Assembly: GCA_038087015.1 (NCBI GenBank)
Contig: JASBNA010000021.1
Coordinates: 434,001 to 498,000, forward strand
Source: Cerrena zonata
Lineage: Eukaryota; Basidiomycota; Agaricomycetes; Polyporales; Cerrenaceae
Length of the DNA: 64,000 nt
Direction: 5' to 3'
The notes beneath the pieces are model-generated. The model worked only from the letters and a program-made list of their open reading frames with translations, did not search any database and had not been told where the DNA came from. Within the stretch, counting starts at the first letter, position 1; each line of letters opens with the position of its first letter. The translations under genes and the position numbers were made by a program. Positions 1 through 12,518 of this stretch are shown here, piece after piece.

Positions 1-309
1 TGCAAGCAAGAATAGAAACCAGGGACCTTGGACGGTGCAGTTTCTTCGTAAAGGGGTAAACTATGAGCGATAATAATGTGTCACTGAAGCTTCCCTCGTT
101 TTCTCCACTGTGTAGAAGAGCGTCCCGAACAAACCACTAGCCTGCCGATGGAGCAATAGATAAGTGCCGGGGAAGGATGATATCAGTTCAAAGGTATTCT
201 GGGCATACGAGAAGGAGAAGTCGAGGGTCGAAGCAAAGTTTATAAGAACTCCGAGAGTTGGTATGATCGACCTGTGCTCGCCCCCAGGACATCGCTCCCG
301 GCTGGAGAC
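1..309. other. Upstream region of the exo-glucanase gene
   Basis: I see no coding exon that can be supported here. This is the presumed promoter and 5' leader of the rightward glucanase gene. The frame of that gene stays open some way upstream of its first ATG, so a short unseen upstream exon cannot be excluded. Confidence 0.4.
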
Positions 310-3184
310 ATGGCCACAACGCTGGGATCTGACATCACCGATCACACTCCCGGCGAACCCTCTCCATTCAGAGACCCTGACACGGAGATTTCTTCGTCGT
401 CTCGTCGTCACTCTGAGGATGGGGGTGAGAATGCTGGCCATGGTGTGGGACATATGCCTACAACACCAAGCACTGCTGATGGCATGAGTAATGACCCACT
501 TGTTCCTCCTGCTCGATTCAGTGGCGGAGTGCCACCTTCCATCCAAAACAGTGCGCGTAATTCGTATGTTGCTTCGACGCCGGGTACCCCAACTTCCCGA
601 CCTTTCCTATATCGGGGCCAGTCTAGCGATACCCCTTCCCGTACATTGCTTGGCTCTGACGAGAAGGAGAAGGCTGCTCCAAACGAAACGAATGGGAAAG
701 AAACTGAAGTCAAAGCATCAGGTCGTGGACTATCACGGAAGAGATTGTGGTTGTTTCTGGTGATAACCGTCGTTTTGATCATTGTTGTCCTTGCGGTCAT
801 TTTACCGATCGTATTTGTGGTGATCAAGAAGCATCGCGATCATTCAGGCTCTGCTCCTAATTCAGAACCTACTGCAAACCCCGAATCACCAACAGGTGAC
901 ATCACCGGAGGGGACGGGTCTGTTATTAAAACGGCGGATGGGACAACGTTTACTTATAAGAACCCGTTCGGAGGCTTCTGTAGGTTTCATTTCACAGTGT
1001 TCTATGAATTCTTTCTGACTTTCTACCGTTTAGGGATTGATGATCCAAGGGACCCATACAACTCCGGTGCCCGAGCTCAGTCTTTCGTCCCATCCCTCAA
1101 TGAGACGTGGGATTATACTCGCGACCAGATACGTGGCGTAAACTTGGGCGGGTGGCTTGTACTCGAACCCTTCATCGTTCCAGCTCTATACGAGAAGTAT
1201 CAGAATGTCACATCAAACCCAGCCATTCCTGGTGGACAGGCCGTTGATGAATGGACTTTGAGTGTGGCTATGACTAACGATACCAGCGAGGGTGGGGGTC
1301 TGAGTCAATTGGAAGACCATTATCGGACGTTCATCACCGAACAAGACTTTGCTCAAATCGCAGGGGCTGGGTTGAATTGGGTTCGGTACGTCTTTTCTTG
1401 TAATATTACAGGAATTGAATTGACGAAGAGGCGATATGACAGCCTTCCGATTCCTTACTGGGCTATCGATACATGGCCAGGTGAACCGTTCCTTTCAAAA
1501 ACAGCCTGGAAATACGTCCTACTCGCGCTTCAATGGGCACGCAAGTACGGTTTAAGAATGTATCTCGAGATTCATACTGCACCTGGAAGCCAAAACGGTA
1601 TTTTATATACTCTCATCGCAGTCGTCGTATCCTCATTCTCGTTGATGTGCTCTTAGGTTACAACCATTCGGGTCGTTCAGGTCCTATCAACTTCTTAAAT
1701 GGGCCGATGGGTATTGCCAACGCGCAGCGTGTTCTAGATTACATGAGGATTGTTGCTGAATTTATCAGTCAGGAACAATACAAGGATGTCGTCCAAATGT
1801 TCGGGGTTCTCAATGAACCTCTCATGGGTATCATTGGTCGGGACCAACTTGATCGTTTGTAAGCTATTTGACACACATAAATCATGGGTTACTTGCTCAC
1901 GTCGTTGAAAGCTACTTACAGAGCTACAATATTCTGAGAAACATCGTGAGTATCCATTTCATTGTACGCTTCTCTTGACATTCTCAAAATGGTCTTACAT
2001 AGACAGGAATTGGTTCTGGGGCGTACATGGTCGTCCACGACGGTTTTCTAGGCTTAACTCCCTGGAAGGGCTTCCTGCCTGGTTCTGATGTAAGCGAAGT
2101 CCGCGTTTCTCATTCAAACTCTAACACTCAACTAAACCCCTTAGCGTATTGTACTCGACACCCATCCATATGTTGTATGTCCTCTAGCTTATACCTCTCA
2201 CAATTTGACATCTCAGCAGCTTCTTCGTAGGCATTCGGAGGTGGTCTCAACCAGCCATTAGATCACTGGCCAACGGCCGCCTGTCAAGCCTTCCAAGTCA
2301 ATCAGTCCAACTTCGACTTCGGCATAACTATCACGGGAGAGTTCAGCGCAGCTATCAATGATGTACGAAGTCGTCACCCCTCTTCGCTTTCACACAAAGA
2401 CTGACCGAGACCAGTGTGGTCTGTTTGTGAAAGGTGTCGGGAGCCAGCCCAGTTTCCCAGACTGCACACAATGGGACGATTGGCGAAATTGGACGCAAGA
2501 AATGAAAGATGGAATCAAGCAATTTGTCCTTGCTAGTATGGATGCTATGCACTTCCCTGGATACTTCTTCTGGACTTGGAAGGTTGGTAATTCATCTGCA
2601 ACAGGGAAGGTACAAAGTCCATTCTGGTCTTATCAGCTTGGACTAGAGAACGGTAAGCCTCTCATTCGTTCTAATCGTCTTGATGACTGAGGTGTTTCGG
2701 CTTAGGTTGGATGCCAACCGATCCTAGGGAAGCCATCGGTACTTGTGACCAGCTAGGCGTTCCGTTTAACCTACCTTTCACAACCACCTTTCAATCTTGG
2801 CAAACGGGTGGACCAGGTGCAGGTCAAATCGCCCAAACAGCGATTAATGCACTCTCTCAATTTCCGCCTCCCAGTCTCTCAAACGTCAATGGCGCAAACC
2901 CTACTCTTCTTCCGCATTACACCGCAACAAGCACTATACCAACTCTCCCCGTTCCAACCTTCAGCGCTGCAACGACTAGTGCTGGTGACGGATGGGCTGA
3001 CTCTCATGATACTGTATCGGCTGCTGCACCAATTCAAGGATGCGTTTACCCTGATGCGTGGAACGCACCAGCAGGCTCTACTGCTTTCATCTGCGGCGGA
3101 GCAGCAACGCCTACCCTCCTTGCTGCTGGTATCTCTATTCCCGTAGCTATCACTCCGGCTCCGATGAAACGAGCAACAACCTAG
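310..3184 (+). CDS. Membrane-anchored glucan exo-1,3-beta-glucosidase (GH5)
   Basis: The protein probably hydrolyses beta-1,3-glucan from chain ends at the cell surface, for wall remodelling or glucan use. The first in-frame ATG, at 310, begins a long hydrophilic Ser/Pro/Thr-rich tail. One strong transmembrane segment follows (about residues 152-177, rich in V/I/L) and then the catalytic domain, so this is a type II membrane protein like fungal ExgD. The GH5 motifs are in order: RGVNLGGWLVLEPF, the acid/base Glu in GVLNEP (about 1805), DTHPY (about 2158), and the likely nucleophile Glu in ITGEFSAAIND (about 2335), followed by FFWTWK. Many short introns split the gene, for example after GGFC near 980 and after NWVR near 1387. 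The C-terminal about 150 residues are Ser/Thr/Pro-rich. Membership of GH5 is clear; substrate preference is inferred from the family. Confidence 0.9.
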
Positions 3185-3549
3185 ACGATATGACTCTTTT
3201 TTCGGATCCCCTTATGGATATTATGCTTACATGTACGATTGCGATTACGACTTGACGTTTTTGGCCTTGATGACCCTTTGTAGGATAGAAGATGGAACAT
3301 TCGATAGTCATCTCCGTGTATATCTAAGAAGTACTTGTACAACCCTTGTCACAATACGCACCGTATTTGCTGTAGTCGTACCCGATCTATCTACATGACG
3401 ACTGATATCCCGATGTCTTGGGTTTGGGATGATATTCAGGACATCTCGAATCTCTATCGCGACACAATGATGACAGAATTTACAATTCTTGAGGTTTCGC
3501 AAAATTACAAATAATTTACGATATAGTTTTGGTATCTTCTCCATCAGAC

Positions 3550-4967
3550 CTAAACCTCTTCCCGAACAAACAACGATTGTTGAGGTTTCGGTGATTCCGA
3601 GCTATGCCCATCAGAGGAGGACGGCTTGTAGATGGTCACCCTGGAGCTTGAACGGAAAGGATCCTAAAGCCCATTATTCAGCTCGAGCCATAAACGATCA
3701 AAGAATATCAAGACGCTGACATATATTGGACTTGGGGCTTGAGGGTTCATTTGATTCAGCAGAGGATTCGCAGATGGAGGGGGAGTAAGATCAAGAGGGA
3801 ACTTCTGGTCATATCCGGGGGATATAAGGGGTGGATTCAACTGTATCTGGCGCGAGGGTGCTCTGAGTTTGCGTTTCGAGCGGATGCTTCGTCGCATAAT
3901 GAAAGTTACAACGGCGACCAGCATTGCAGCAGCTACACCTGCGAGTATTCCTCCTACAATTGGCCCTTTATTTGACTTGTGGAAACTGCCAGGAACGACA
4001 TCCGCAGTTGTGTCGGTCGGGCTGGTGATAGTTTGGGGAGTTGAAGTGGTGATTGTGACTGTGGTTGACGCACTCTCTGGACTGGCCGAAGACAACGTCA
4101 CATTGACTCCCGGACCTGTTATGTCTGCAAGCCCTGTTGAGCGATGAGAGATAGTTCACAGGCCATAAGCTTCGAAACGTACCGTCCTCCACATTGTTCT
4201 CCGAGGTGGAGGAATCCCACTTTCCGTAGGTTGTGTTCTATAGCAAGTGACCTCAGCTTAATCTCGGAGTTCGATATGACCTTTAGACGTACCACGGCTC
4301 GAAATGCCCACGCAGGAACAACGGTAGTGGTAGGAATAGTCCCAGGGAAACTAAGTATCAGGCACACAGTCAGCACTTTGACAGCTTATGAATGTGTGAA
4401 AGGGACTCACTCTCCGTTCCTAACATCATCTTCATAGCATTTCGAGATGTATGATGACCATCTGTATCAACAACTCAAGTCAACCTCAGTATGTCGAAAG
4501 TTTCCAGGATCTTCATTTACGTGTTGATCTGCCCATTCTGACAGTATGAGCATGCACTCAGTAGCGAGTATGTCACAGAGCTGCAACCACAAGAATTGGC
4601 AGCTTGGCGGTTGGGTCCTGGATATCCCGTTGATAAGTTGTTCAGGGATGGAATGAACCAGTCTGAGAGTCAAAACAATGAGTTAAGATTGCCTTCGTTT
4701 GTACAGATACGACTGACCTCCATTAGACTGGCAAGACGCCAAAAGATAGGCTCCAACAAGACATGGATTCTGTCCCCAAGAGTTCGTCGTCTACAAAGGT
4801 TTTAAAGACAAGATCAAAGGCGAAATAGGTTTTTGATACGCGAGGACACATACCCACTCGAACGACGAAAGACAAGTAGCATTTGTACCTTGTGAATGTA
4901 CTAAAGGAAGGAATAAAAATAAAAAGGAGAGTGAAAGGTTCAGAAGCAACAACGACGCCTCGGGCAT
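3550..4967 (-). CDS. Single-pass cysteine-rich membrane protein, basidiomycete family of unknown function
   Basis: A signal peptide starts at ATG 4967 (MPEASLLLLNLSLSFLFLFL). Next come a Cys-containing stretch with FEW then TTNSWGQNPCLVGAYLLASC, and an extracellular part with GYPGPNR and CGCSSVTYSLLSACSYCQ. A Ser/Thr-rich stem, one transmembrane helix (GPIVGGILAGVAAAMLVAVV) and a basic cytoplasmic tail starting MRRSIRSKRK follow. Seven or more short introns are needed and their borders fit well. The last exon, reached through a 57-bp intron, reads SPIY then DPFRSSSRV and ends at 3550; without that splice the protein would stop at 3664. The order Cys-rich ectodomain, mucin-like stem and single helix recurs in many agaricomycete proteins and suggests a wall sensor or surface protein. 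The role is inference only. The gene is convergent with the glucanase. Confidence 0.75.
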
Positions 4968-7567
4968 CTTGACCTGCGAGGTATCGCAAAGAGAACTAGA
5001 AGGGCGAGCAGAGAACAGAGAGTGTAGGAACGAGATTAAAGGCGAAGAGAGTTTCCATCCCATCCCTAGGCGGACATTATACGCAGACGGCGACACAGTG
5101 ACATTCCGTGTACATCGTCCGAGTATTGAGCGGGCCGTCAACCTAATACCTGTGAGGGTATCAACATCTGTCAGCGCTGGAGAGGGGATGATTGAATGAG
5201 TTGCTGAGGACTGGTTTGATATCACCGAAAAAGATCGTGAGAAGTGTCGGAATAAGGAAGGATTTTTACTCGGTACTTGGGTTCGATGCGTTGTTTTGTC
5301 GGTGATCAGTCAAAGATAAGAACAGTGATGGGAAGGTTTGACGACGAGGAAGTATGACGGTGAGCGCATTGTCAACGACGTTGCTACGATGTCTCGTCTT
5401 TCGAGGTACACACGGTTATGTTCCAATACAACGAAGTCGAAAGAACCCGAGACTGTATGGATTTGCTTAGAGATGCTGAGGGCCTGATGTCAGTTACTGG
5501 ATAGTAATACCAAGCCCCTATGCAATGCAGAATGAAACACCACGGCATCATCCTATGCAATCAAGCGATTTACTGAACCGCCTCTCCACTTGTGACGGGC
5601 ATCCTTGCAACCAACATGATGTGGGGCATTGCGAGTATTGTAATTTGACTTGGAGATACTGCATATTACCAAGATAGAAGCCAGTAGATTGGCATTCACC
5701 AGGGAATGCTCTGTCGCGGTAGCCTAAAACCATTCCAAACTTCAGCATAGAGATAGAATGTAGTATGCTGGCTGGGACCCAGCATATGTGAGAAGTAGAT
5801 TCTCCTATCTAGTCATGGAGCTCGGAGGGCAAGAGAGTTGGCAAGAGAACATGAATACTCTACAAAGCTTTACGTTCAAGCTCAAGTTTCAACATTTCCT
5901 GCACCATGACTGAGGTGTCACCAGAGTGTGACTGTGACGTGTGACTGTAATGTGACATACGGATCGACCAACTGACTCGGACTCAGTCTTCAGCTTTTCT
6001 AATTCCCTTAGTCTTACTATAACTGATTTATGGCTTGCCTATACAATAACAGTATTCTTGATCCAAGTCACCTATACTGATGCATTCATATCCCGATGTC
6101 TCATCCAAGTCCACCCTATTGTTGATCTTAAGGTCCAGAAAGCTACGGACTACGTCGAGACTCGAGAAGATAGTGTCGTTTAGACGATCCTAACTCAAAA
6201 CATAAACAGGACCGACAATATGACAAATACTACAGTCAGTCAGTTGAAACTAGATGGTAAGAGAGAAGAGCTGTTGACCTATTGGGAGAATGTCAGGTCA
6301 GCGGTTTGCCTCTCTCATTTCAATCTAGATCGCTAATGAATAGGTCAACAGGGATGTAGATTTTGAACAGCATATACAGGGAGCTGTCTCCACCCTTCTA
6401 TTCGTGCTTAACCGTGCAAATATGCCAGAGGAGTCCAAGCTATACGAGACAGCAGTACAGTTTTACCGCTTTCTTCTCCGTCGCGCTTACTTGAAGCATG
6501 CTGGACGAATATATGGGGCACGCGTCCTCTCTCTTTATATATATATATATAATTCGATATTGGTACCAAGAACATTTAGAACGCCCTCAGCACTCCTCAT
6601 CCTTCGACATACATTCTCCAACTATTTGTGCGCGACTATCTACCCGCGGCGTTTGTGCCGATGCCGTTGTGCCCTTCTTAGCAGATATAGAATTCCTTTT
6701 GACACTCATAAACAAAAAACAAAGTCCCTTACAAGATACCAAAGCCCCCGAATCCGGAACATATCGCAAAGTCAAACCTGGCCATCGTGTATTTACGCAT
6801 GCTCATCTCGTCCAAAGGCATTTGTGAATTTATTACTGATGATTTGGTTTCGACCTTCAACATCAAAGCTAAACAGGTTAGGAACGCGACTACAAAATTT
6901 CTTTTTGGCCATTACCTAACGCTTTTGTGGAACAAAGTCAGGATACTTCATGTTTGTATTCTCGGAAGGTTTATACATCCACCTCTACTAACGTTTCCCT
7001 CTCTGACACGTAAGTTTGTAGAGGCCGTAGACGATTGTGACGAATTAACCGAGGAAACGTTTGAATCTTCTCGTGGCCATGTAATTCAATATCTCGGGAC
7101 GAACATTACATGATTTTCCACAGGTGCGGCTCCCGTTAGCGCCATTCACAACTCGAAGCTGCTATTTCTGTATAGGGTCCACGTTTCTCACCCGGTGTCC
7201 GTCATTTCCAATGGCATCATCAACGACTTCAAGAGCGAGTAAATATTAACTCTCAAGTCTGCGCTAGGCGATGTATTGCACAGCGTTATGTCCTTTGTGA
7301 ATTCTCTGAAATTGACACCCGAAACGGTCATGGACTCGCCCGTACACGCTGTGGCGTCTGATGGTATTGGGTCATAATGTCATCGTTGGCGACTTCAACC
7401 ATCACAGCACCGCTTAGTACCTCACTTCAGTCTTCCTGGGACACATGCCACCGTCTTTCCTTGGACAGTACCCCCCTGTATATCGATCGAAATCCTTTTC
7501 TAAAATCAGGGAACGGTTATTCTCGATTTTCCACAGGACGGCCTGTTCATACTAAATTCATCACCCA
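4968..7567. other. Gene-poor stretch
   Basis: No reading frame here has convincing splice structure or family similarity. Between about 6404 and 7110 there are overlapping forward frames of 100 to 170 codons with odd composition, split by a TA microsatellite. They could be remnants of a lost gene, but I cannot name one. The first part (4968-5250) is the 5' flank of the leftward membrane-protein gene. Confidence 0.4.
6536..6551. repeat. TA dinucleotide microsatellite
   Basis: Eight uninterrupted TA units preceded by a CT-rich tract (about 6527-6534). A simple-sequence repeat in the gene-poor stretch, with no other function visible. Confidence 0.85.
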
Positions 7568-8450
7568 TCAGTGCTGAACAAAATTTGAAAGTATATATTG
7601 ATGCGTAGGCGAAGTTGAATGCACTAGACCGAATGTAAGGTAAGATTGACATCGTAATGTACAATGATTTACATGGTGGGTCACGAATACCATTTTTTTT
7701 CGTCTTGTTCCTCCCCACGGTATGCCCTCCTGCCAGATCAGACCGATATCAGGATGAACCAGAGTTATAGCAACGTCGGGCAAGTACCAACCTCATTATT
7801 CACAGGTGCTACTTACCCTCTTTACTGTCCGTCTCTCCTATTACCGGATCCTGCGGACTCAAGCTAGCTTCGTCGTTCTCATATTCCGGGTCGAGTCCAA
7901 TGAAATCTAGTATCTTTTTTCTCCATTCAAGTTTAGTCGCAGCATGAGGTGTGATCTTCTGAATGCTATATTTCTCACTACGGGCATGATTCGTCTCTGC
8001 CGTGTTTGAATTGGTAGCCTCCTGCGTAAATCAGAGAGTATATCTATTTATCATACGGCAATGTGCACAGAACGTAAAGCTGACTACGCAACGGAAGGTC
8101 TTCATCTTCAACAGTTCAAGAGGTAACCGCTGGTCCGTTGTGGCCTGGACGCGAGAATTGAGCTCGAGGTAATTTTTTGTCTTTGTTGAATCTAGGTTTT
8201 GCATATTCAAGGTAGTTGTACGGAAAATCTGACCGGAACCAAGGAAAACGGATGCGGGTTTGGTATTCTATTTCGAACTTGGCGAGGAAGCATATCAGGG
8301 GTAGACTAGATGGAGTCCAGAGAGATCTCGACCCGCGTTCAGGCATGGGAGGAACACCAGGGTTGCTGCGAAAACACCGACACCTTATTCAAATATTTAC
8401 GCATAGGTGCCATACACTCACAATTGCCATCATACTCACTTATTGAACAT
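7568..8450 (-). CDS. Doubtful multi-exon gene, unknown product
   Basis: Several pieces look like exons on the minus strand. A start reads MFNN and is followed by a good donor GTGAGT (about 8439). An exon continues NPGVPPMPERGSRSLW. A hydrophilic helical piece reads LELNSRVQATTDQRLPLELL (about 8170-8090). Another exon contains KLEWRKKILDFIGLDPEYEN (about 7900-8030) and ends in a good GTAAGT donor (about 7820). A last exon reads EGIPWGGTRRKK. I could not join the second and third pieces without a frame conflict, so the gene is either more complex than my model or decayed. I recognise no domain. The terminal stop used here is provisional. Confidence 0.3.
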
Positions 8451-9088
8451 ATTTCCGAGACTCAGCCACACACAACAAGAAAAGCAAGATATACCCAAAC
8501 ATTGCTGGTAAGCATATAGTACAGCACAGCACAGTAACCTAACAATAAAAATGATATTTCCATGAGAAGCAGAAGAGACAAGATGCAGCGGGAGGGATGC
8601 AGAGCGAGTGATATGGAGATGGGATAAGAAGAAAATGTGGGGGTGGATGGAGGAGATGCTGATGTGATCAGCGTGATGAGATGCGAGGTTGAGAGGGAGG
8701 AGGATAATGAACCATAAAGAAACAACAAGAGACAGGAAAGCGAAGACGAATGTTTACAGAACCGACACACGATAATAAATGAGATAATGTCCAAGCACAT
8801 CCGGATTTTGTTGACTACGCTTGCTGCAAGTGGTTGTTGACATACAAAGCTGGTTATCGGCGAGGTCGGTAAAGGTGAGAGGAAGGGGGTGTGTTGCCAG
8901 AGTATGAGAGTCGGTGTTTAGAGCAAAGCAGAGAGTAAAGTAGCAAAGAGAAGCAGTTGACTGTATGTAAGCTGGTGTTAGTCGATCTGTTGGCGGTGAG
9001 CACGGATACTGATGATTTTTGTCGAGAATGTCGGATACTTGACGGTCGGAGTCGAAAGGAAATGGAATACTGGTTCGGCGTCGGTTAC

Positions 9089-9833
9089 CTAGTCACTGTC
9101 GACCATCTCGATAGCCCCACATTGTTCGCAATGCGCCCACATCGATCTTCTGCCGTTCGGTCCAGCGGAGCAAGCCATACGGAGTTTCGGGATTTGCGTG
9201 CAATTTTGACTAGATTAGGTACGACGACGACATCAGCCTGGGACGTGAGAACGGATATGACGAAGGCACGTAAAATCACGCAGTACCACGCAAATAGTCA
9301 TCAAGGAGCGAAAGGTACCTACCCATGATGCGTAAATGACGTTCCACGAGGTTGAAGCAATCCGGAGGGGCGTTCTTGCTGGGTTGGCTGGTTGAAATAG
9401 TTATCGTCGGTGGTCATTTGTGCTTGTTCTTCAAGCGGGTAGAGCTCGAACGCCGGATAGTTGGCTAGTAGAGACAAGCTTAAGCAAAACAAAGGGCGGC
9501 GGAAGCATGAGGCGACATACGAGAATTGCGAGGCGAGTCGCTATAAGCAGAGGATGCTGTGCTGGCATTTGAAATGAGTCGCGTATGGAAAGTCTGCGTA
9601 GGGATGGAAAGCGGCGGCAACGCAGACATAGAGTCATCCGACATATCTACATCCGAGTCAAGCTCAGTACTACTGGGGAAAGGAACGAGCTTTTGTTGCT
9701 TGGACGCCTATGTGACACGAACAAAGTGTTTCATTAGTTCCATATAAGGAAACAAACGTCGAACAGGAGGTGGACCCACAGAGTATGCAACATCATCCTC
9801 AAAGTCGAGCGACAATTTACGCTTCAAAGCCAT
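9089..9833 (-). CDS. Conserved fungal protein with C-terminal paired-cysteine motif, unknown function
   Basis: Four exons join in frame to about 172 residues: MALKRKLSLDFEDD, then SKQQKLVPFPSSTELDSDVD and an acidic/serine-rich part, then NYPAFELYPLEEQAQM, then a last exon reached at CTAG/TCAAAAT near 9195. The C-terminus is the most distinctive part: NCTQIPKLRMACSAGPNG, then MWAHCEQCGAIEMVDSD. It contains C-x2-C in HCEQCG plus two upstream cysteines and a histidine, so a small zinc-binding knuckle is possible. The N-terminal KRK next to acidic residues suggests a nuclear protein. The clean splicing and conserved-looking tail make the gene credible. I do not know its function. About 0.6 kb of 3' flank follows downstream. 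Confidence 0.7.
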
Positions 9834-10606
9834 AGTTAATGGTGGGCTTGAAGGAGGGGTAATAGTGTAAGGGAGGGGCAAGGGTAAATGTAATGGGTGC
9901 TCCTGGTGTCAACGGTAAAGTTGAGGGAGAGTTGGGAGAAGACAGAAACGCTGGGAAGGCCGGCAGTTTATACCACTGTCTGTTTACTCCTGTTTGTCCT
10001 CCGAGAAATGCTGGAATTTATTAGGTAACGTACACAAACGCCCACGGCACCCGTCGGCGATACACGAGAGACTCATCCCATTGGCTCGCATAACTCGGGC
10101 ACACCCATAAGGCGGATACCGATTACAAATTTGGGGTTTCCGGAGGGGTAGGGTCACGTCGGGTAACGCTCCCGGAGGTCACAGTACGACGTAACGCCGG
10201 CTTTGAAGCTGTCAGATCCAAGACGGTCAATACATCGGTGCCACGGTCTCTGCCAGCTTTCATCATCTGTTTCAAACCAGCGTCAACGGCGTTCGCCGAG
10301 CTCAGACAGCAACCAAGCACTCGAGCACATGGATAGTCCAGTCTGTTCCGTGTTGTTTGACGAATTAGTTGATTAGGACACTCGTGTATCAAGACCAGTG
10401 AGGTACAGTGACATGGTACACAGCGCAGTGCAATATAGCGTAGGGTATAGGTGGGTCAAGATGGTATGCTAGGAAGCCAAATAAGGAATCCGAGGATCCT
10501 CAATGCAATCATCGGTTTTAACGTAACCGTCTCGGAACGAGCGGAGCGACAACTGGGATCCAGAGTGTGGCGTTGGCAAGTTCCTTCTGCGAATTCTATA
10601 CTTGGT
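9834..10606. other. Intergenic region between the conserved protein and TSC10
   Basis: It contains the 5' flank of the leftward gene starting at 9833 and the 3' flank of TSC10. A reverse frame of 89 codons at 10123-10392 has no splice signals or recognisable motif, and I treat it as chance. Confidence 0.4.
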
Positions 10607-12004
10607 CTATGAAAAGAACCCCTGTTCTCGTAAATACTCCCGATGTTCCTCTGCGTGGGCTCGAACGGTGTGGTCCACCGAACTTCGCCAGAAAGGAAGA
10701 GCGATCTGGAATGAACACATTGATGATATTAGTTGTGGGACAACGAGACAGTAATAGAATAACGTTGCTTGACTTACCCTTCCAATAAGCTCGTATATTG
10801 AGTCCATAATATAGTTGTTCCCTGGTGATGAACCACGTGTCGAGCCACGGAAGACGTTCAAGATGAAGTCATAGGTAATATGGAAATGTCCCTTTTGAAC
10901 GCCTATAAATCGATCAGGTACCGCCGAAATCTAGATTGTCAAGCAAAACATACCTTTAAGGATAGCAGCGGCAACAACTTCTGGCGACGAGCCACCATCA
11001 GTCTCTTCGATTTTGAGAGTAACTTTTGGTTTCGTCTTGTTTTCGTTTTCATATCCCGGACTAAAGATAGTCCCAGGGAAAGCGATATGGACGTCAATGT
11101 CATAAAGCATCAGTTCCGATTGAAGGGCTTCGGCCAATCCTATTGGAGATATATTCAGTTCTTCTGTCAACGAATGAGCGGTCAATTGCAATAATTACCT
11201 CGGATAGCAAATTTGCCAGGTGAATATGTTGAGTATCCCACTATCGACATGTACCCGAGCACAGACGATACGAATACAAGTTTCCCGCCCTTGACCTGCT
11301 CGCGCACCATGCGCTTCGTAGCAGCCTACATAGGGGATCCCAATAATTATTCACGGTTTGCCACGAACTCGGATTCAACTCGAGACATACCAAAGCTGAC
11401 CAAGCCTGACACCAATACGTCCCGTCCATCCCCTGTTTCAAACTCTCCTCGTCCTGTTCCACAAACAGCCCAGGCGTCGAAGCACCAGCCATGAAGAACT
11501 GAGCATCAGGACACCGTCCATCATGTGCTTCACAAGCAGCCTCCAAGGCTTCCTCCGCACCGGAGGCAGTGTTGACGGGGTATGCAAAGGCTCTGAGTAT
11601 TTGAGTTCTTGTTTGTCTGAGTTTCTAAGTGTGAAACAGGGTCAATAAAAGCGTGTTTGGGGTAAGATGACGGAGTATTGCGAATATACCTCTAGTGCTT
11701 GTAGTGCTTTGTCGAGCTTTTCTTGGTTTCGAGCTACGATGGATACATGAGCACCCATACTGGTGAGTATCCTCGCCAGTTCAAGACCTGTGCCCTGCGA
11801 GCCACCAGTGATGAAGCAGTGCTAGCCCAACAGAAGAGTACAAGGTCAGCATAACATGCCGTACGACAGACATGAACAACGTGAACAAGCACACACCTTT
11901 CCCCGAGGATCCCAATCCTTCTTGAAAAACATCTTGGAGTAGATGGTATAAATGGTGGTGAAAGCTACTAGTGCGCTAGCGGTGAGAACTGCCTCTATGA
12001 TCAT
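10607..12004 (-). CDS. TSC10: 3-ketodihydrosphingosine reductase (short-chain dehydrogenase)
   Basis: The enzyme reduces 3-ketodihydrosphingosine to dihydrosphingosine with NADPH, the second step of sphingolipid synthesis on the ER membrane. A hydrophobic N-terminal anchor (ATG at 12004, MIIEAVLTASALVAFTTIYT) precedes the Rossmann motif CFITGGSQGTGLELA. Family landmarks follow: GTYWCQAWSAL, VFVSSVLGYMS with the catalytic Ser, and YSTYSPGKF with the Y-x3-K pair. Then come LAEALQSELMLYDIDVHIAF and PGTIFSPGYENENKTKPK, the typical KDSR signature. At least five short introns are present, and the donor GAG/GTAATTA near 11198 joins FAIRG to LAEALQ. The C-terminus ends in AEEHREYLREQGFFS at 10607, after a second hydrophobic patch. 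No disabling change was seen. Confidence 0.92.
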
Positions 12005-12518
12005 CTCAGGACGCGTCCCTGATATACGTATATAGCGTAAGTCCTCGGTTCTAGTCGTGAATGCGTCAAGTCGTAAACAGTAATGGTTCTAGAGTCTTAA
12101 GGAGTCGTTTATGAAGCAAGAAGGATGATGTTATAAGGGTTGTGACGGTATAGTGTTAGAGATTCGCTAGACATGAATTTCTGGTCGGTAATTCGCTACG
12201 CGTTTTCGATCATCTGTAACACGATAGATCGGGGAATATTTCAGAGGAATTCTAAACATGTCAATTTAATGAGATGTATTCAAAGGAGTTGAGACGGTGG
12301 ACATAATCAAGCATCTCCAACTCTGACAACAGGCGATGCACACAACTAGGAAAGACAGTCTAAATATAAATGATCGCTGTTGGATATCGCAGACTGTCGG
12401 ACAACGGCAACAATAATTCTGGGTAGGATAGCATGTTCCAAAGCAAAATAGTATAATACAACCAAGAGACCATGTAAATATGATAGAGAAAACCTGGGAC
12501 CTCCAAAAGAAATTTAAT
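12005..12518. other. Intergenic region
   Basis: 5' flank of TSC10 and 3' flank of the Apq12-like gene. I see no gene here. Confidence 0.4.

Noticed and set aside
6404..7113. Overlapping forward frames of 100-170 codons
   Set aside because: They overlap in different frames, contain a TA microsatellite and show no family pattern or splice continuity.
8462..8800. Reverse frame with long hydrophobic runs that looked like a membrane protein
   Set aside because: It lies just downstream of the conserved gene at 9089-9833 in pyrimidine-rich sequence, where Leu/Ser-rich translation is expected by chance.
10123..10392. 89-codon reverse frame downstream of TSC10
   Set aside because: No splice signals, signal peptide or recognisable motif; likely 3' flank of TSC10.
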